Source of the DNA: Clostridia bacterium
Lineage (GTDB): Bacteria; Bacillota; Clostridia; Christensenellales; Borkfalkiaceae
Assembly: GCA_017626305.1 (NCBI GenBank)
Contig: JAGAIW010000028.1
Coordinates: 30,739-94,738, forward strand
Length of the DNA: 64,000 nt
Reading direction: 5' to 3'
Positions 17,400 through 25,496 of the stretch are shown here, in pieces. Both the position numbers and the translations under genes were made by a program. Positions within the stretch are counted from its first letter, which is position 1, and every line of letters starts with the position of its first letter. Under the pieces are notes generated by a model. The model was not told the DNA's origin. It saw only the letters and a program-made list of their open reading frames with translations, and did not search any database.

Positions 17400-17972
17400 A
17401 ACAAGGGAAGTTATTTTAAAAGCGGTACGATTAGAAATCTTGCGTTTACGAACGCACGAATCAACGGTAGCTGTTTCCTTGCGAATAAATTGAATATGAA
17501 CGCGCTGGTTAAGAACGTATATATTGAAATCAGCGTAACGACGGTAGCAAAACCCAGCGGTGGAACAACCGTAAGTTTTGGTACGGACTGGGAAGGAAGA
17601 ACGAGTGTTATCGCTTCGCAAATGCAATATAATTCTACGGTGAGAAACGTCGTGATACAGTATAACGAGTTGGTCAATACGGCATGCGGCGGAGTTAGCG
17701 GCTTTGCATTTTATTGTGACGCGTATTACCAAAACGGTGTCGTAAACTATACGGGAAATCGGGTAGACGGCGTTTACTGTTATGGCGCAGGCATTAACAA
17801 GCAGGTAGGGTTAAGCGCGCCTGCCTTCAACCCGAATCATCACGGCGAATACGCTACGTATGATACGTTTATTGCGGCGAACATTGATTTTAGTCAATGG
17901 GATAAACCGTTCTGGACGGTAAAAGCGGACGGCGGTATTTGCGCAACGAGCGCGCTTGCTACAAATGCGTAA
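17400..17972 (+). pseudogene. 5'-truncated remnant of a secreted beta-helix or surface protein
   Basis: The frame is open from 17400 (a stop lies at 17397-17399) to TAA at 17970-17972, about 190 residues. There is no ATG with a ribosome site and no signal peptide; the first candidates are TTG at 17490 and an unsupported ATG at 17496. The translation (TIRNLAFTNARINGSCFLANKL, then KNVYIEISVT, TVRNVVIQYNELV, QNGVVNYTGNRVDGV) has the short repeating strands of extracellular beta-helix proteins and looks like a C-terminal piece. It follows the reductase by 13 nt with no promoter. I read it as a decayed end left by deletion or recombination in the locus. Confidence 0.65.
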
Positions 17973-17988
17973 CGCTTAAAAGAAAAAA

Positions 17989-18027
17989 ATAAAAGCTTTT
18001 GGAAAGTACATTTCCAAAAGCTTTTAT
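17989..18027. terminator. Bidirectional terminator
   Basis: A 17-bp perfect inverted repeat (ATAAAAGCTTTTGGAAA and its complement) with a 5-nt loop lies between the gene remnant and the convergent DeoR gene. T-rich flanks on both sides let it end transcription from either direction. Confidence 0.85.
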
Positions 18028-18038
18028 TATACTGTTTT

Positions 18039-18734
18039 TCAAAAGTTTTCCGTAATAACAAGGTCAAAATCTTGTAAATCGGCTAATTTATGAGTGGCTT
18101 TTGCCGCAAATTTTGAAGAGTCTGCAAGCAGGATTCTTTTTTTACTGCGTTGGATTGCCGCTAATTTTATTTCCCGTTGTTCAAGGGAGCGTTCGTAAAC
18201 TTCTTCGTCGATAATCGCCGTGCAGGAAAGTATCATTAAATCAAAAGAAAATTCTTTTATTTGTCGTACCGTCCAACTACCGGTTGTGGATATTGCCCCG
18301 TATCCGATATTTCCGCCAACGAAAATTAAGTGCACGTTTTGCTTTTTCGTTAATTGTAGCGCGGTTTGCAAGTTGTTTGTGACAACGGTTTTAAAGCTTA
18401 AATCCATTCTTTCCGCAAGGGCGAGCGCGGTGGAAGAACTATCGATAAAAATGCTGTCAAAGGGCGGAATTACGTCTAACGCTTTCGTCGCAATCTTTTG
18501 TTTTAGCTTGGCGTTTTTTACCATTCGTATATAAATGGAAACTTCGTTCGTATTATTAGGCAGAATAGCGCCGCCATGGCTACGTTCCACTAACCCCAAA
18601 GAGTGCAGCTCTCTCAAATCACGCCGAATGGTTGCTTCGCTTGCATACAACGCTTTTGCAAGAGATTTGACGTTTGCGCTGTGTTCTTTTTTTAGAATTT
18701 CTATAATTTTCGATTGTCGTTCGGTTAAAACCAT
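18039..18734 (-). CDS. DeoR-family regulator of the rhamnose operon
   Basis: 231 aa. The N-terminal winged HTH is typical (TERQSKIIEIL, ATIRRDLRELHSLGLVERSHGGA). The C-terminal DeoR sensor domain carries the sugar-phosphate pocket pattern DSIFIDSSSTALALAERM, VVTNN and LADSSKF. It is divergent from rhaB, with four 10-bp repeats in the shared 142-nt region. The likely role is a repressor relieved by a phosphorylated rhamnose intermediate such as rhamnulose 1-phosphate; effector and sign are inferred. At 231 aa it is slightly shorter than the usual ~250. Confidence 0.88.
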   Translation of the reverse strand: MVLTERQSKIIEILKKEHSANVKSLAKALYASEATIRRDLRELHSLGLVERSHGGAILPNNTNEVSIYIRMVKNAKLKQKIATKALDVIPPFDSIFIDSSSTALALAERMDLSFKTVVTNNLQTALQLTKKQNVHLIFVGGNIGYGAISTTGSWTVRQIKEFSFDLMILSCTAIIDEEVYERSLEQREIKLAAIQRSKKRILLADSSKFAAKATHKLADLQDFDLVITENF

Positions 18735-18748
18735 AGACGATTACCTGC

Positions 18749-18788
18749 TTATTTGTGTTCATTTGTGATTGTTTATGTTTGTATTGTA
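18749..18788. promoter_or_regulatory. Four tandem 10-bp repeats, likely DeoR operator
   Basis: Consecutive units TTATTTGTGT, TCATTTGTGA, TTGTTTATGT and TTGTATTGTA lie exactly one helical turn apart, covering the start region of the deoR transcript and its -10 box. An AATGAACA box occurs in opposite orientations at 18756-18763 and 18815-18822, the second just upstream of the rhaB -35. Confidence 0.6.
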
Positions 18789-18811
18789 TCAAAAAAATGA
18801 TTATATGTCAA
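18783..18811 (-). promoter_or_regulatory. Promoter of the deoR gene
   Basis: On the minus strand, -35 TTGACA (18811-18806), a 17-nt spacer and -10 TACAAT (18788-18783). Transcription would start near 18776, inside the repeat block, which suggests autoregulation. Confidence 0.75.
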
Positions 18812-18826
18812 TAAAATGAACATATA

Positions 18827-18855
18827 TAGACAAAAAAGAATTTAAGTGATATAAT
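18827..18855 (+). promoter_or_regulatory. Promoter of rhaBAD
   Basis: -35 TAGACA (18827-18832), 17-nt spacer, -10 TATAAT (18850-18855). The expected start near 18862 leaves a short leader with AAGGAG before the rhaB ATG at 18877. Confidence 0.8.
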
Positions 18856-18876
18856 AAAAATCAATAAGGAGCTATT

Positions 18877-20253
18877 ATGGAAAAATATTATTTAGCGATT
18901 GATATCGGCGCGTCGTCCGGCAGACACATCATAGGTTGGCTTAAAGACGGCGTCATGCAAACGGAAGAGATTTACCGCTTTTCAAACGGCGCGGCGCAAA
19001 GTAACGGGCATTTGAAATGGGATACCGAACGGCTTTTTCAGGAAATCTTAAACGGATTAAAAAGGGCGGGCGAGCTTGGTAAAATTCCCCAGTCGGTTGG
19101 GATTGATACTTGGGGCGTAGATTATGCGTTGTTAGATGAAAACGATCAGCTAATCGACGGGGTGTATTGTTACCGCGACGGAAGAACGGAAAAGACGATT
19201 CCGCAAGTACATAGCGTAATTGCGTTGGAAAAGCTCTATGAAAAAACAGGAATAGGCTTTGCAAACTTTAACACCGTTTATCAGCTTTTTGACGACAAAA
19301 TCACGGGTAGAATGGCAAAAGCAAAGTCGTTTTTAATGTTGCCTGATTATTTCCATTTCCGCTTAACGGGCGAAAAAAGGCAAGAATACACAAACGCGAC
19401 GACGACGGGTATGGTAAACGCGCTCACCCATGAATGGGATGAAGAGATTTTATCGGCGTTGGGCTATAAAAAGGAATTGTTTGGCGCTTTATCGCAACCG
19501 ACGACGCTCGTAGGGGAATTTACGGACGCGGTAGCGCGTTTCGTAGGGTATAAAACGAAAGTGGTATTGCCTGCAACGCACGATACGGCAAGTGCGGTCT
19601 TAGCAGCGCCGTTGGAAGGTAAGACGCCGTATATTTCAAGCGGTACTTGGTCGCTTTTGGGGGTAGAACAAGAACGGGCGCATACGGATAAAAAAGCAAT
19701 GGCGTCGGGATATTCCAACGAAGGCAGTATCGAATATTGTTTTCGTTTTCAAAAGAATATTATGGGGCTTTGGATGATTCAACAAGTCCGTCACGAGTTA
19801 AAGGACGAGTATTCGTTTGCGCAGTTGGCAGAGTTGGCGAGAACGAACGCTATCCAAGACGAAATAGATGTGAACGACAATCGTTTTTTTGCGCCGAAGA
19901 GTATGATAGACGAAATTCACGGCGCAGTCGGAAGAAGGCTTTCCGTTGGAGAAACGGCGTATTGTATCTTTAACAATTTGGCAAAAGATTACGCGCGTTC
20001 TTTGAAAGCCTTGGAAGAAATGACGGGTGAAAAATACGATACGCTGAATATTATCGGCGGTGGCAGTAAGAATGGTTTTTTGAATGAATTGACGGCAAAA
20101 TATACGGGAAAGAAAATCGTTGCCGGTCCGACGGAAGCCACGGCGATTGGCAACCTGTTCGCGCAAATGCTTGTGGGCGGAGAGATAGAAAACTTACAAA
20201 AAGGTAGAAAAATAATAAAAAAATCTTTTGGGATAGGAGAATTGACGATATGA
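18877..20253 (+). CDS. rhaB: Rhamnulokinase
   Basis: 458 aa, FGGY-family sugar kinase that phosphorylates L-rhamnulose at O-1 with ATP. Family marks are AIDIGASSGRHI (phosphate loop 1), GIDTWGVDYALLD and YRDGRTEK in the N-terminal domain, and GTWSLLG, IIGGGSKNGFLNELTA and GPTEATAIGN in the C-terminal ATPase domain. GASSGR in place of a GTTS-type loop is typical of RhaB. It is somewhat shorter than the E. coli protein (~489 aa), as in many Bacillota. It is the first gene of rhaB-rhaA-rhaD and overlaps rhaA by 4 nt. Confidence 0.95.
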   Translation: MEKYYLAIDIGASSGRHIIGWLKDGVMQTEEIYRFSNGAAQSNGHLKWDTERLFQEILNGLKRAGELGKIPQSVGIDTWGVDYALLDENDQLIDGVYCYRDGRTEKTIPQVHSVIALEKLYEKTGIGFANFNTVYQLFDDKITGRMAKAKSFLMLPDYFHFRLTGEKRQEYTNATTTGMVNALTHEWDEEILSALGYKKELFGALSQPTTLVGEFTDAVARFVGYKTKVVLPATHDTASAVLAAPLEGKTPYISSGTWSLLGVEQERAHTDKKAMASGYSNEGSIEYCFRFQKNIMGLWMIQQVRHELKDEYSFAQLAELARTNAIQDEIDVNDNRFFAPKSMIDEIHGAVGRRLSVGETAYCIFNNLAKDYARSLKALEEMTGEKYDTLNIIGGGSKNGFLNELTAKYTGKKIVAGPTEATAIGNLFAQMLVGGEIENLQKGRKIIKKSFGIGELTI

Positions 20254-21491
20254 CCAGATACGAAGAAACGAAAAAGATATATGCAAAATACGGCGTTGAT
20301 ACTGAAAAAGCGTTAGAAAGGCTTTTAAAAATCCCCGTTAGCGTACATTGTTGGCAAGGCGACGACGTTATCGGTTTTGACGGTAGCGATTCGTTAGACG
20401 GCGGTATTCAAACGACGGGAAATTACCCGGGGCGCGCAAGAACGCCCGAAGAACTCTTTTCGGATATCGAAAAAGCCTTTTCGTTAATGCCGGGGAAAAA
20501 ACGCATCAACGTCCACGCAAGTTATGCGTTTCTCGGTGAAGATAAAGGCAAGATTGACCGCGACGCGTATGAATATAAAAATTTTGAGCCTTGGGTAAAT
20601 CTCGCAAAAAAGCTCGGTCTTGACGGCGTGGATTTTAATCCGACGTTCTTTGCGCACCCGAAAATGAAAGACGGGCTGTCGCTTTCGTCGCCCGACGAAG
20701 AAACGCGTGCGTTTTGGGTAAGACACGGCAAGGCGTGCTTAAAAATTGCAGCGGAAATGGGTAAAGCCATGGGCAGTCCTTGTCTTGTGAATATTTGGAT
20801 TCCCGACGGATATAAAGATATCCCTGCGGATCGCCTTTCGCCCCGTTTGCGCTTGAAAAAGTCCTTGGACGAAATGCTCGAAGATTACGACAAGGAATGG
20901 GTAATTCCTGCGGTAGAAAGTAAGGTGTTCGGGATAGGAATTGAAAGCTACACGGTAGGGAATAACGAATTTTATCAAAATTATGCGGCAAAGGCGGGAA
21001 TTTGCTGTCTTTTAGACACGGGGCATTATCACCCGACGGAAGTCGTATCGGATAAAATCCCGTCGCTTTTGGCATTTTACGATAAGGTTGCGTTGCACGT
21101 GTCCCGTCCCGTTCGTTGGGATAGCGATCACGTGGTGATTTTGGATGACGAACTCAAAGAAATTGCGAAAGAAATCGTGAGAAATAACGCGGAAGATAAG
21201 GTGATAATCGGACTGGATTATTTCGACGCAAGTATCAATAGACTGTCCGCATGGGTGACGGGCGTGCGTTCCATGCAAAAAGCGTTGCTTTTCGCGTTGC
21301 TTATGCCAAGCGAAGAATTGAAGAAATTGCAAAACGAAAACAATTTCACGAAAATTATGTATGTAAACGAAAAATTCAAAACAATGCCCATGGGGGACGT
21401 ATGGGAAGAATATCTGGCTCGTCAAGGCATGCAAGACGACTGGTTTGAAGAAGTAGAAAAGTTTGATAGTCAAATAAGAAAGGAGAGATAA
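20250..21491 (+). CDS. rhaA: L-rhamnose isomerase
   Basis: 413 aa (usual ~419). Converts L-rhamnose to L-rhamnulose in the cytoplasm with divalent metal. The opening VSVHCWQGDDVIGFDG and GGIQTTGNYPGRARTPEEL are diagnostic of RhaA. Metal-site segments IGIESYTVGNNEFY, LLDTGHYHPTE and HVSRPVRWDSDHV carry the Glu/Asp/His ligands. The start codon overlaps the rhaB stop (ATGA), so translation is coupled. No rhamnose mutarotase (RhaM) lies in the window. Confidence 0.97.
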   Translation: MTRYEETKKIYAKYGVDTEKALERLLKIPVSVHCWQGDDVIGFDGSDSLDGGIQTTGNYPGRARTPEELFSDIEKAFSLMPGKKRINVHASYAFLGEDKGKIDRDAYEYKNFEPWVNLAKKLGLDGVDFNPTFFAHPKMKDGLSLSSPDEETRAFWVRHGKACLKIAAEMGKAMGSPCLVNIWIPDGYKDIPADRLSPRLRLKKSLDEMLEDYDKEWVIPAVESKVFGIGIESYTVGNNEFYQNYAAKAGICCLLDTGHYHPTEVVSDKIPSLLAFYDKVALHVSRPVRWDSDHVVILDDELKEIAKEIVRNNAEDKVIIGLDYFDASINRLSAWVTGVRSMQKALLFALLMPSEELKKLQNENNFTKIMYVNEKFKTMPMGDVWEEYLARQGMQDDWFEEVEKFDSQIRKER

Positions 21492-21495
21492 ACGC

Positions 21496-22317
21496 ATGAA
21501 AAAAGACATTTTAACCGCGCCTTTTATGATGGAAATGCGCGAAATAACGGCAAACATGTATAGACAAGGCTGGGACGAAAGAAACGGCGGGAATATTAGT
21601 TACTTGCTCGACGAAAAGGAAGTCGCTGAATACATAGACGTTACGAAAGTAATCCGCACGATTCCTACGGGCTTTGACGCAAGCGCCTTAATCGGTAAAA
21701 TCTTTATCGTAACGGGTACGGGTAAGTATTTTAAGAACGTGGATAAAGACCCCGAAACGAATTTAGGTATCGTAAGAATTGCAAAAGACGGTACGACGGC
21801 GGAGCTTTTGTGGGGGTACAAAGACGGCGGTAAATTTACGTCCGAATTCCCTGCGCACATGATGAGCCATATCGCAAGATTGTCCGTTGACCCTGCGCAT
21901 AGAGTCGTAATGCATTCGCATCCGACGTATACGATTGCAATGAACACCGTTTGTTCGACGGATGAAAAGGAATTTACGCATAAGCTTTGGCAATCGAATA
22001 CCGAATGTATCGTCGTATTCCCCGACGGCGTAGGGGTGTTGCCCTGTATGGTTTGCGGCACGAACGAAATCGGTCAAGCAACGGCGGAAAAGATGAAAAC
22101 CTTCCGTTTGGTCGTTTGGACGAATCACGGTATTTACGGTACGGGCAAGACGATGGACGAAGCGTTCGGGCTGATTGAAACGGTGGAAAAGACGGCGCAA
22201 ATTTATATGCTTTCGCTCGGTCACGTCGTCAACGTTATCCCTGACGAAATCTTAAAAGGGCTTGCCGACCTTTGGGGCTTGACTCCGCTTGAAGGCGTTT
22301 TGCGTTTAGAAAAATAA
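21496..22317 (+). CDS. rhaD: Rhamnulose-1-phosphate aldolase
   Basis: 273 aa (E. coli 274). Zinc-dependent class II aldolase that cleaves L-rhamnulose 1-phosphate into dihydroxyacetone phosphate and L-lactaldehyde. The N-terminal RQGWDERNGGNISYLLDE matches RhaD. Zinc-binding histidines are in VMHSHPTYT and VWTNHGIYGTG. An AGGAG ribosome site lies within the 4-nt gap region after rhaA. Last gene of the operon; no clear terminator hairpin was seen in the 120 nt that follow. Confidence 0.97.
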   Translation: MKKDILTAPFMMEMREITANMYRQGWDERNGGNISYLLDEKEVAEYIDVTKVIRTIPTGFDASALIGKIFIVTGTGKYFKNVDKDPETNLGIVRIAKDGTTAELLWGYKDGGKFTSEFPAHMMSHIARLSVDPAHRVVMHSHPTYTIAMNTVCSTDEKEFTHKLWQSNTECIVVFPDGVGVLPCMVCGTNEIGQATAEKMKTFRLVVWTNHGIYGTGKTMDEAFGLIETVEKTAQIYMLSLGHVVNVIPDEILKGLADLWGLTPLEGVLRLEK

Positions 22318-22436
22318 GGGATAGGCGCGTTACGCCGAATGGTCGACAAGAAAGCAATATAGAGAGAATGAAACGGGCTTATGCGAAACGGGAAACTGTA
22401 AAAACAAAAATGTTAAAATAAACCTAAAAAATAAGC

Positions 22437-22465
22437 TTGACAATGTATTTTACCTATGATATAAT
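22437..22465 (+). promoter_or_regulatory. Consensus sigma-A promoter
   Basis: A perfect -35 TTGACA (22437-22442), 17-nt spacer and perfect -10 TATAAT (22460-22465), 37 nt before the Ser-rich lipoprotein start. It suggests strong constitutive expression. Confidence 0.9.
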
Positions 22466-22502
22466 AAAAGCAATAAATATAAATATGAAACAGGGAAAAA
22501 TC

Positions 22503-23072
22503 ATGAAAAAATTACTTATTTCTTTATTAAGCTTAGTTATGGCGCTCGGTTTGTGTGTTGGTTGCGGCGGCGTTTCTTCGTCGGTTGAGCAATCTTCGTC
22601 TGAAACTTCGTCCGTGGAACAATCGTCTACCGAAGACTCGTCCACGGAAGATAGCTCTTTGGAAGACAGTTCTGTGGAAGACAGTTCTGTGGAAGATAGC
22701 TCTTCGGAAGATAGTTCTTCGGATACGACGAAGTCGGATTTGAATGCGGCAAAAGCAAAGCTTTTGGAAACGTATGAAGGCGAAGCTTTGGAAATCGGCG
22801 ATACGAGAACGTTTGCGGGCAGCTTAACGTTGGGAGAAGTAACGTATACGCTGGAATGGAGCTTTACGACGGAATTAAAAAGCGTGGCAAGCGCGATTTC
22901 TTTAACGAAAAACGCAAACGGTACGTATACGCTGACGATTAAGACGGACGGTAGCGCGTTCTTTGATGAGAGCAGCGACCTTTACGTTAAAGCGGTTATA
23001 TCCGACGGAACGGACAGCGTAGAGACAACGATTACGTATACGTTAACGAAAAACACCTTCGGTCCGTACTAA
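22503..23072 (+). CDS. Small lipoprotein with SSxED repeat linker
   Basis: 189 aa. The start at 22503 is chosen because AGGGA (22492-22496) lies 6 nt upstream and an ideal promoter ends at 22465; longer in-frame starts would run back into the promoter. The signal peptide LLISLLSLVMALGLCVGC gives Cys21 as the likely lipidated residue. Residues ~24-75 are a low-complexity acidic Ser linker of SSVED/SSTED units. The remaining ~110 residues form a small beta-rich domain (ITYTLTKN end). Function is unknown; the linker would hold the domain away from the membrane. It has its own promoter and terminator. Confidence 0.85.
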   Translation: MKKLLISLLSLVMALGLCVGCGGVSSSVEQSSSETSSVEQSSTEDSSTEDSSLEDSSVEDSSVEDSSSEDSSSDTTKSDLNAAKAKLLETYEGEALEIGDTRTFAGSLTLGEVTYTLEWSFTTELKSVASAISLTKNANGTYTLTIKTDGSAFFDESSDLYVKAVISDGTDSVETTITYTLTKNTFGPY

Positions 23073-23094
23073 GGTATAAAAAGTAAAAAAATGG

Positions 23095-23132
23095 CTCACC
23101 ATATTCGTGCAAGCGAATACGGTGAGTTTTTG
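23095..23132 (+). terminator. Rho-independent terminator
   Basis: Stem CTCACC-A-TATTCG / CGAATA-C-GGTGAG followed by TTTTTGTTT, just after the Ser-rich lipoprotein gene. Confidence 0.85.
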
Positions 23133-23161
23133 TTTGCTATGATAATCAAAGGAGTGGCAGT

Positions 23162-23311
23162 ATGAAAAAGAGATTGATTGCTTTTATCGGCGCTTGTTTA
23201 GTCAGCGCGTGCCTTGCTTTCGGGGCTTGCGGCGGCATGGACAACAGTACTTCTTCGGGGAACATGGACAGTTCTACCACGCAATCGTCAACCGCAGGTA
23301 TGACGGAGTAA
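23162..23311 (+). CDS. 49-aa mini-lipoprotein
   Basis: ATG at 23162, stop at 23309-23311; AAGGAG ends a few nt upstream. It has a basic start (MKKR), a hydrophobic core (LIAFIGACLVSACLAFGA), and either Cys17 (VSAC) or Cys23 (FGAC) as the lipidation site. A ~26-residue Ser/Thr-rich tail with an NSTSSGNMDSSTT stretch follows. No domain is possible at this size. It resembles the head and linker of the lipoprotein upstream and could be a free-standing surface spacer or an eroded paralogue. A hairpin terminator follows directly. Confidence 0.65.
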   Translation: MKKRLIAFIGACLVSACLAFGACGGMDNSTSSGNMDSSTTQSSTAGMTE

Positions 23312-23316
23312 AAACA

Positions 23317-23345
23317 AACGCAAGCGTGAAACGCTTGCGTTTTTA
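23317..23345. terminator. Terminator between mini-lipoprotein and PH-domain gene
   Basis: Stem ACGCAAGCG / CGCTTGCGT with loop TGAAA, followed by TTTTT on the plus strand and preceded by A-rich sequence, so it may also serve the convergent gene. Confidence 0.8.
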
Positions 23346-23346
23346 C

Positions 23347-23829
23347 TTATTTGTCGTCGTTGTTATCCGAAAAGGTAAAACTGTAATCGATAGTAGGGTT
23401 GATTTTCAGCAACGCCCGAACAAGCTCTTCAAACCAGTCGGAATGGACGTTGACGGCGATAAACTGCTCTTGTCCAAAATAGATTTGCAGTTTCTTTTTA
23501 TCCGTGTCCTGCACGATAGACGTAATTTCCGACGCTTTAAAGCGGCTTTTGATAAACCCGTACTGTAAAATGAGATAGGTATCGTCTACAAGGTATTGTG
23601 ATTTTGCCATAATGCAAATGACGAGCACGACGCCGAATAAGCATATCGCAATTAAGAAGGGATACTTAATCACGTCGGTAAATCCGTTGACGCCGTATTG
23701 TATAATCCGCCAAACGGACACGCCCGCGCTGATAATGCAAAGAGCAATAACGGCAATAAACAGCCAACGCATTGCCTTGGAAAATTGTATTTTGAAACGG
23801 GATATAGATTGTGTCTTCTTGTCTTTCAT
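23347..23829 (-). CDS. Membrane protein with bacterial PH-like domain
   Basis: 160 aa from ATG at 23829. A longer frame exists upstream, but its extra 75 residues run through the promoter and are Phe/Lys-rich, so the inner start is preferred. Two membrane segments lie at ~20-40 (WLFIAVIALCIISAGVSVW) and ~53-74 (YPFLIAICLFGVVLVICIM). The rest has the pattern of the bPH_4 family: YLVDDTYLILQYGF, ITSIVQDT and IAVNVHSDWFEELVRALL. Function is unknown. The -10 box ends 6 nt before the ATG, so the mRNA is probably leaderless. Divergent from the MATE gene. Confidence 0.78.
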   Translation of the reverse strand: MKDKKTQSISRFKIQFSKAMRWLFIAVIALCIISAGVSVWRIIQYGVNGFTDVIKYPFLIAICLFGVVLVICIMAKSQYLVDDTYLILQYGFIKSRFKASEITSIVQDTDKKKLQIYFGQEQFIAVNVHSDWFEELVRALLKINPTIDYSFTFSDNNDDK

Positions 23830-23835
23830 ACGCCT

Positions 23836-23864
23836 ATTATACCACTTCGATTTGGAAAAAGCAA
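23836..23864 (-). promoter_or_regulatory. Leaderless-type promoter of PH-domain gene
   Basis: Minus strand: -35 TTGCTT (23864-23859), 17-nt spacer, -10 TATAAT (23841-23836). The predicted start falls at or next to the A of the ATG at 23829. Confidence 0.75.
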
Positions 23865-23938
23865 CCGCTTTATAGGTGTTGTAGACGTTTACAAATAGAT
23901 AAAAAATAAAATATTTTCTTATCCGCTTGTCGCAAAAC

Positions 23939-23967
23939 TTGCAAAATGTAAAAAATAAGAGTATAAT
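23939..23967 (+). promoter_or_regulatory. Promoter of MATE gene, near-leaderless
   Basis: -35 TTGCAA (23939-23944), 17-nt spacer, -10 TATAAT (23962-23967). Only 9 nt separate the -10 box from the ATG at 23977, leaving a leader of about 3 nt and no ribosome site in the mRNA. Confidence 0.75.
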
Positions 23968-23976
23968 AATAGAGTT

Positions 23977-25410
23977 ATGAAAGAAGAAGTACTTACCAAA
24001 GACGACGCTCTTACAGCGGAAATGGAAAAGAAACAATTTATTAAAATGACGCAAACGCGTATTCCGCGCCTTGTTATCGGCTTGGGAATACCCACCATGC
24101 TCAATATGATGGTCACGTCGCTGTATAACCTTGTCGACACCTTTTTCGTGTCGGGCTTAGGGGAACGCGCTACGGGCGCAGTCAGCGTCGTGCTTTCGTT
24201 AATGTCTATCATTCAAGCCATCGGCTTTACGTTTGGTATGGGTAGCGGCAGTATCGTTTCCCGTTTGCTTGGCGCAAGAGAGCGCAAGGCGGCGGACGAA
24301 GTAGCGTCTTCGTCGTTTTTTGCCGTTGGCGTAATCGGTTTGTTGATTACGATATTTGGCTTGCTCTTTTTAACGCCGCTGTTACAGCTTTTGGGCGCTC
24401 CGCAAGAATTAGACGGGGCAAAAACCACGCTAGAATACGCAAGAGAATACACGCTGTACATTTTACTTGCCGCGCCGTTTATGTGCGGTTCTTACGTGCT
24501 GAATAACGTATTGCGCGCGGAAGGAAAAGCCGTTTTATCCATGGTGGGCTTAATTACGGGCGCGGTCGTCAACGTTGCGCTTGACCCGTTGCTGATTTTC
24601 GGGGTGAATATGGGCATGACGGGCGCGGCGGTAGCTACCTGCGCAAGCCAAATACTCAGCTTTTGTATTTTGCTGTTTTTATTCCTTTCGGGGAAGACGA
24701 TTGTGCGTATTCGTTTTGCGTCCATTTCGCGCAATATCAAAATATACCTTGACGTCATGGCGACGGGGTTCCCGTCCTTTTGTCGGCAAATCCTTGCCAG
24801 CCTTTGCTCGGTTATGCTCAACTGGGCGGTGCAGCCGTACGAAGGCGCTTTGGCTGCGCTTGGCGTGGTGCAAAAGGTATTCATGCTGGCGTTTTCCATT
24901 TCGCTTGGTATCGGGCAAGGCTATCAGCCTGTTTTGGGGTATAATTACAGCGCAAAACGGTTTGATAGAGTGCGCTCGGCGTATCTCTTTACGCTGGGAT
25001 TTGCCACTTCGCTTATGGTCGTTTTCGCCACCGTTTGCTTTATCTTTGCGCCGCAAATCATGAACGCGTTCTTGGAAGAATCTCCCGCGGCTGCCGAAAT
25101 CGGTAGAGTGTCGCTTCGATTACAATGCCTTTGCATGCCGCTGTTGCCCGTCAACTTTATGATAAGCGTTACTTCTCAGGTAGTGGGCAATAAAGCGGTT
25201 GCGGCGATATTATCCGTGTCCCGACAGGGCTTGTTCTATATACCGGCCGTACTCATTTTACCTGCCGCCATGGGACTGTTTGGCGTACAATGCTGTCAAT
25301 CGGTTTCGGATATTTGCGCGTTCTTATTTGCTATCCCGTTTACCGTCGTGTTTTTCAGACGTCTTACCAAATACCAACAAGAAAATCAAATGCAAGAAGA
25401 AGAGAAGTAA
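23977..25410 (+). CDS. MATE-family efflux transporter
   Basis: 477 aa, about 12 membrane segments. The family exports drugs or metabolites in exchange for Na+ or H+. Typical MATE features are IPTMLNMMVTSLYNLVDTFFVSGLG in the first helix, GMGSGSIVSRLLGARERKAADEV after helix 2, and the repeated half (FPSFCRQILASLCSVMLNW). Substrate cannot be read. The transcript seems to lack a leader. The stop codon sits inside the loop of the following terminator. Confidence 0.92.
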   Translation: MKEEVLTKDDALTAEMEKKQFIKMTQTRIPRLVIGLGIPTMLNMMVTSLYNLVDTFFVSGLGERATGAVSVVLSLMSIIQAIGFTFGMGSGSIVSRLLGARERKAADEVASSSFFAVGVIGLLITIFGLLFLTPLLQLLGAPQELDGAKTTLEYAREYTLYILLAAPFMCGSYVLNNVLRAEGKAVLSMVGLITGAVVNVALDPLLIFGVNMGMTGAAVATCASQILSFCILLFLFLSGKTIVRIRFASISRNIKIYLDVMATGFPSFCRQILASLCSVMLNWAVQPYEGALAALGVVQKVFMLAFSISLGIGQGYQPVLGYNYSAKRFDRVRSAYLFTLGFATSLMVVFATVCFIFAPQIMNAFLEESPAAAEIGRVSLRLQCLCMPLLPVNFMISVTSQVVGNKAVAAILSVSRQGLFYIPAVLILPAAMGLFGVQCCQSVSDICAFLFAIPFTVVFFRRLTKYQQENQMQEEEK

Positions 25411-25428
25411 AAATCTCTTCTTTTTTTT
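25397..25428 (+). terminator. Terminator overlapping the MATE stop codon
   Basis: AAGAAGAGA (25397-25405) pairs with TCTCTTCTT (25414-25422) and a T run follows. The 5' arm is inside the coding sequence. Confidence 0.75.
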
Positions 25429-25496
25429 ATAAGTATACAAAAAATGGCGTTGGGGCATACTCTAATTTAGAAAGCTTGCAAAAAGGAGATGCTCAA

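Noticed and set aside
22437..22502. Longer N-terminus for the Ser-rich lipoprotein
   Set aside because: The added codons are the promoter itself; the inner ATG has a ribosome site and opens a proper lipoprotein signal peptide.
23194..23568. Plus-strand frame over the PH-domain gene
   Set aside because: It runs through a terminator hairpin and is antisense to a gene with a good promoter and membrane-protein pattern.
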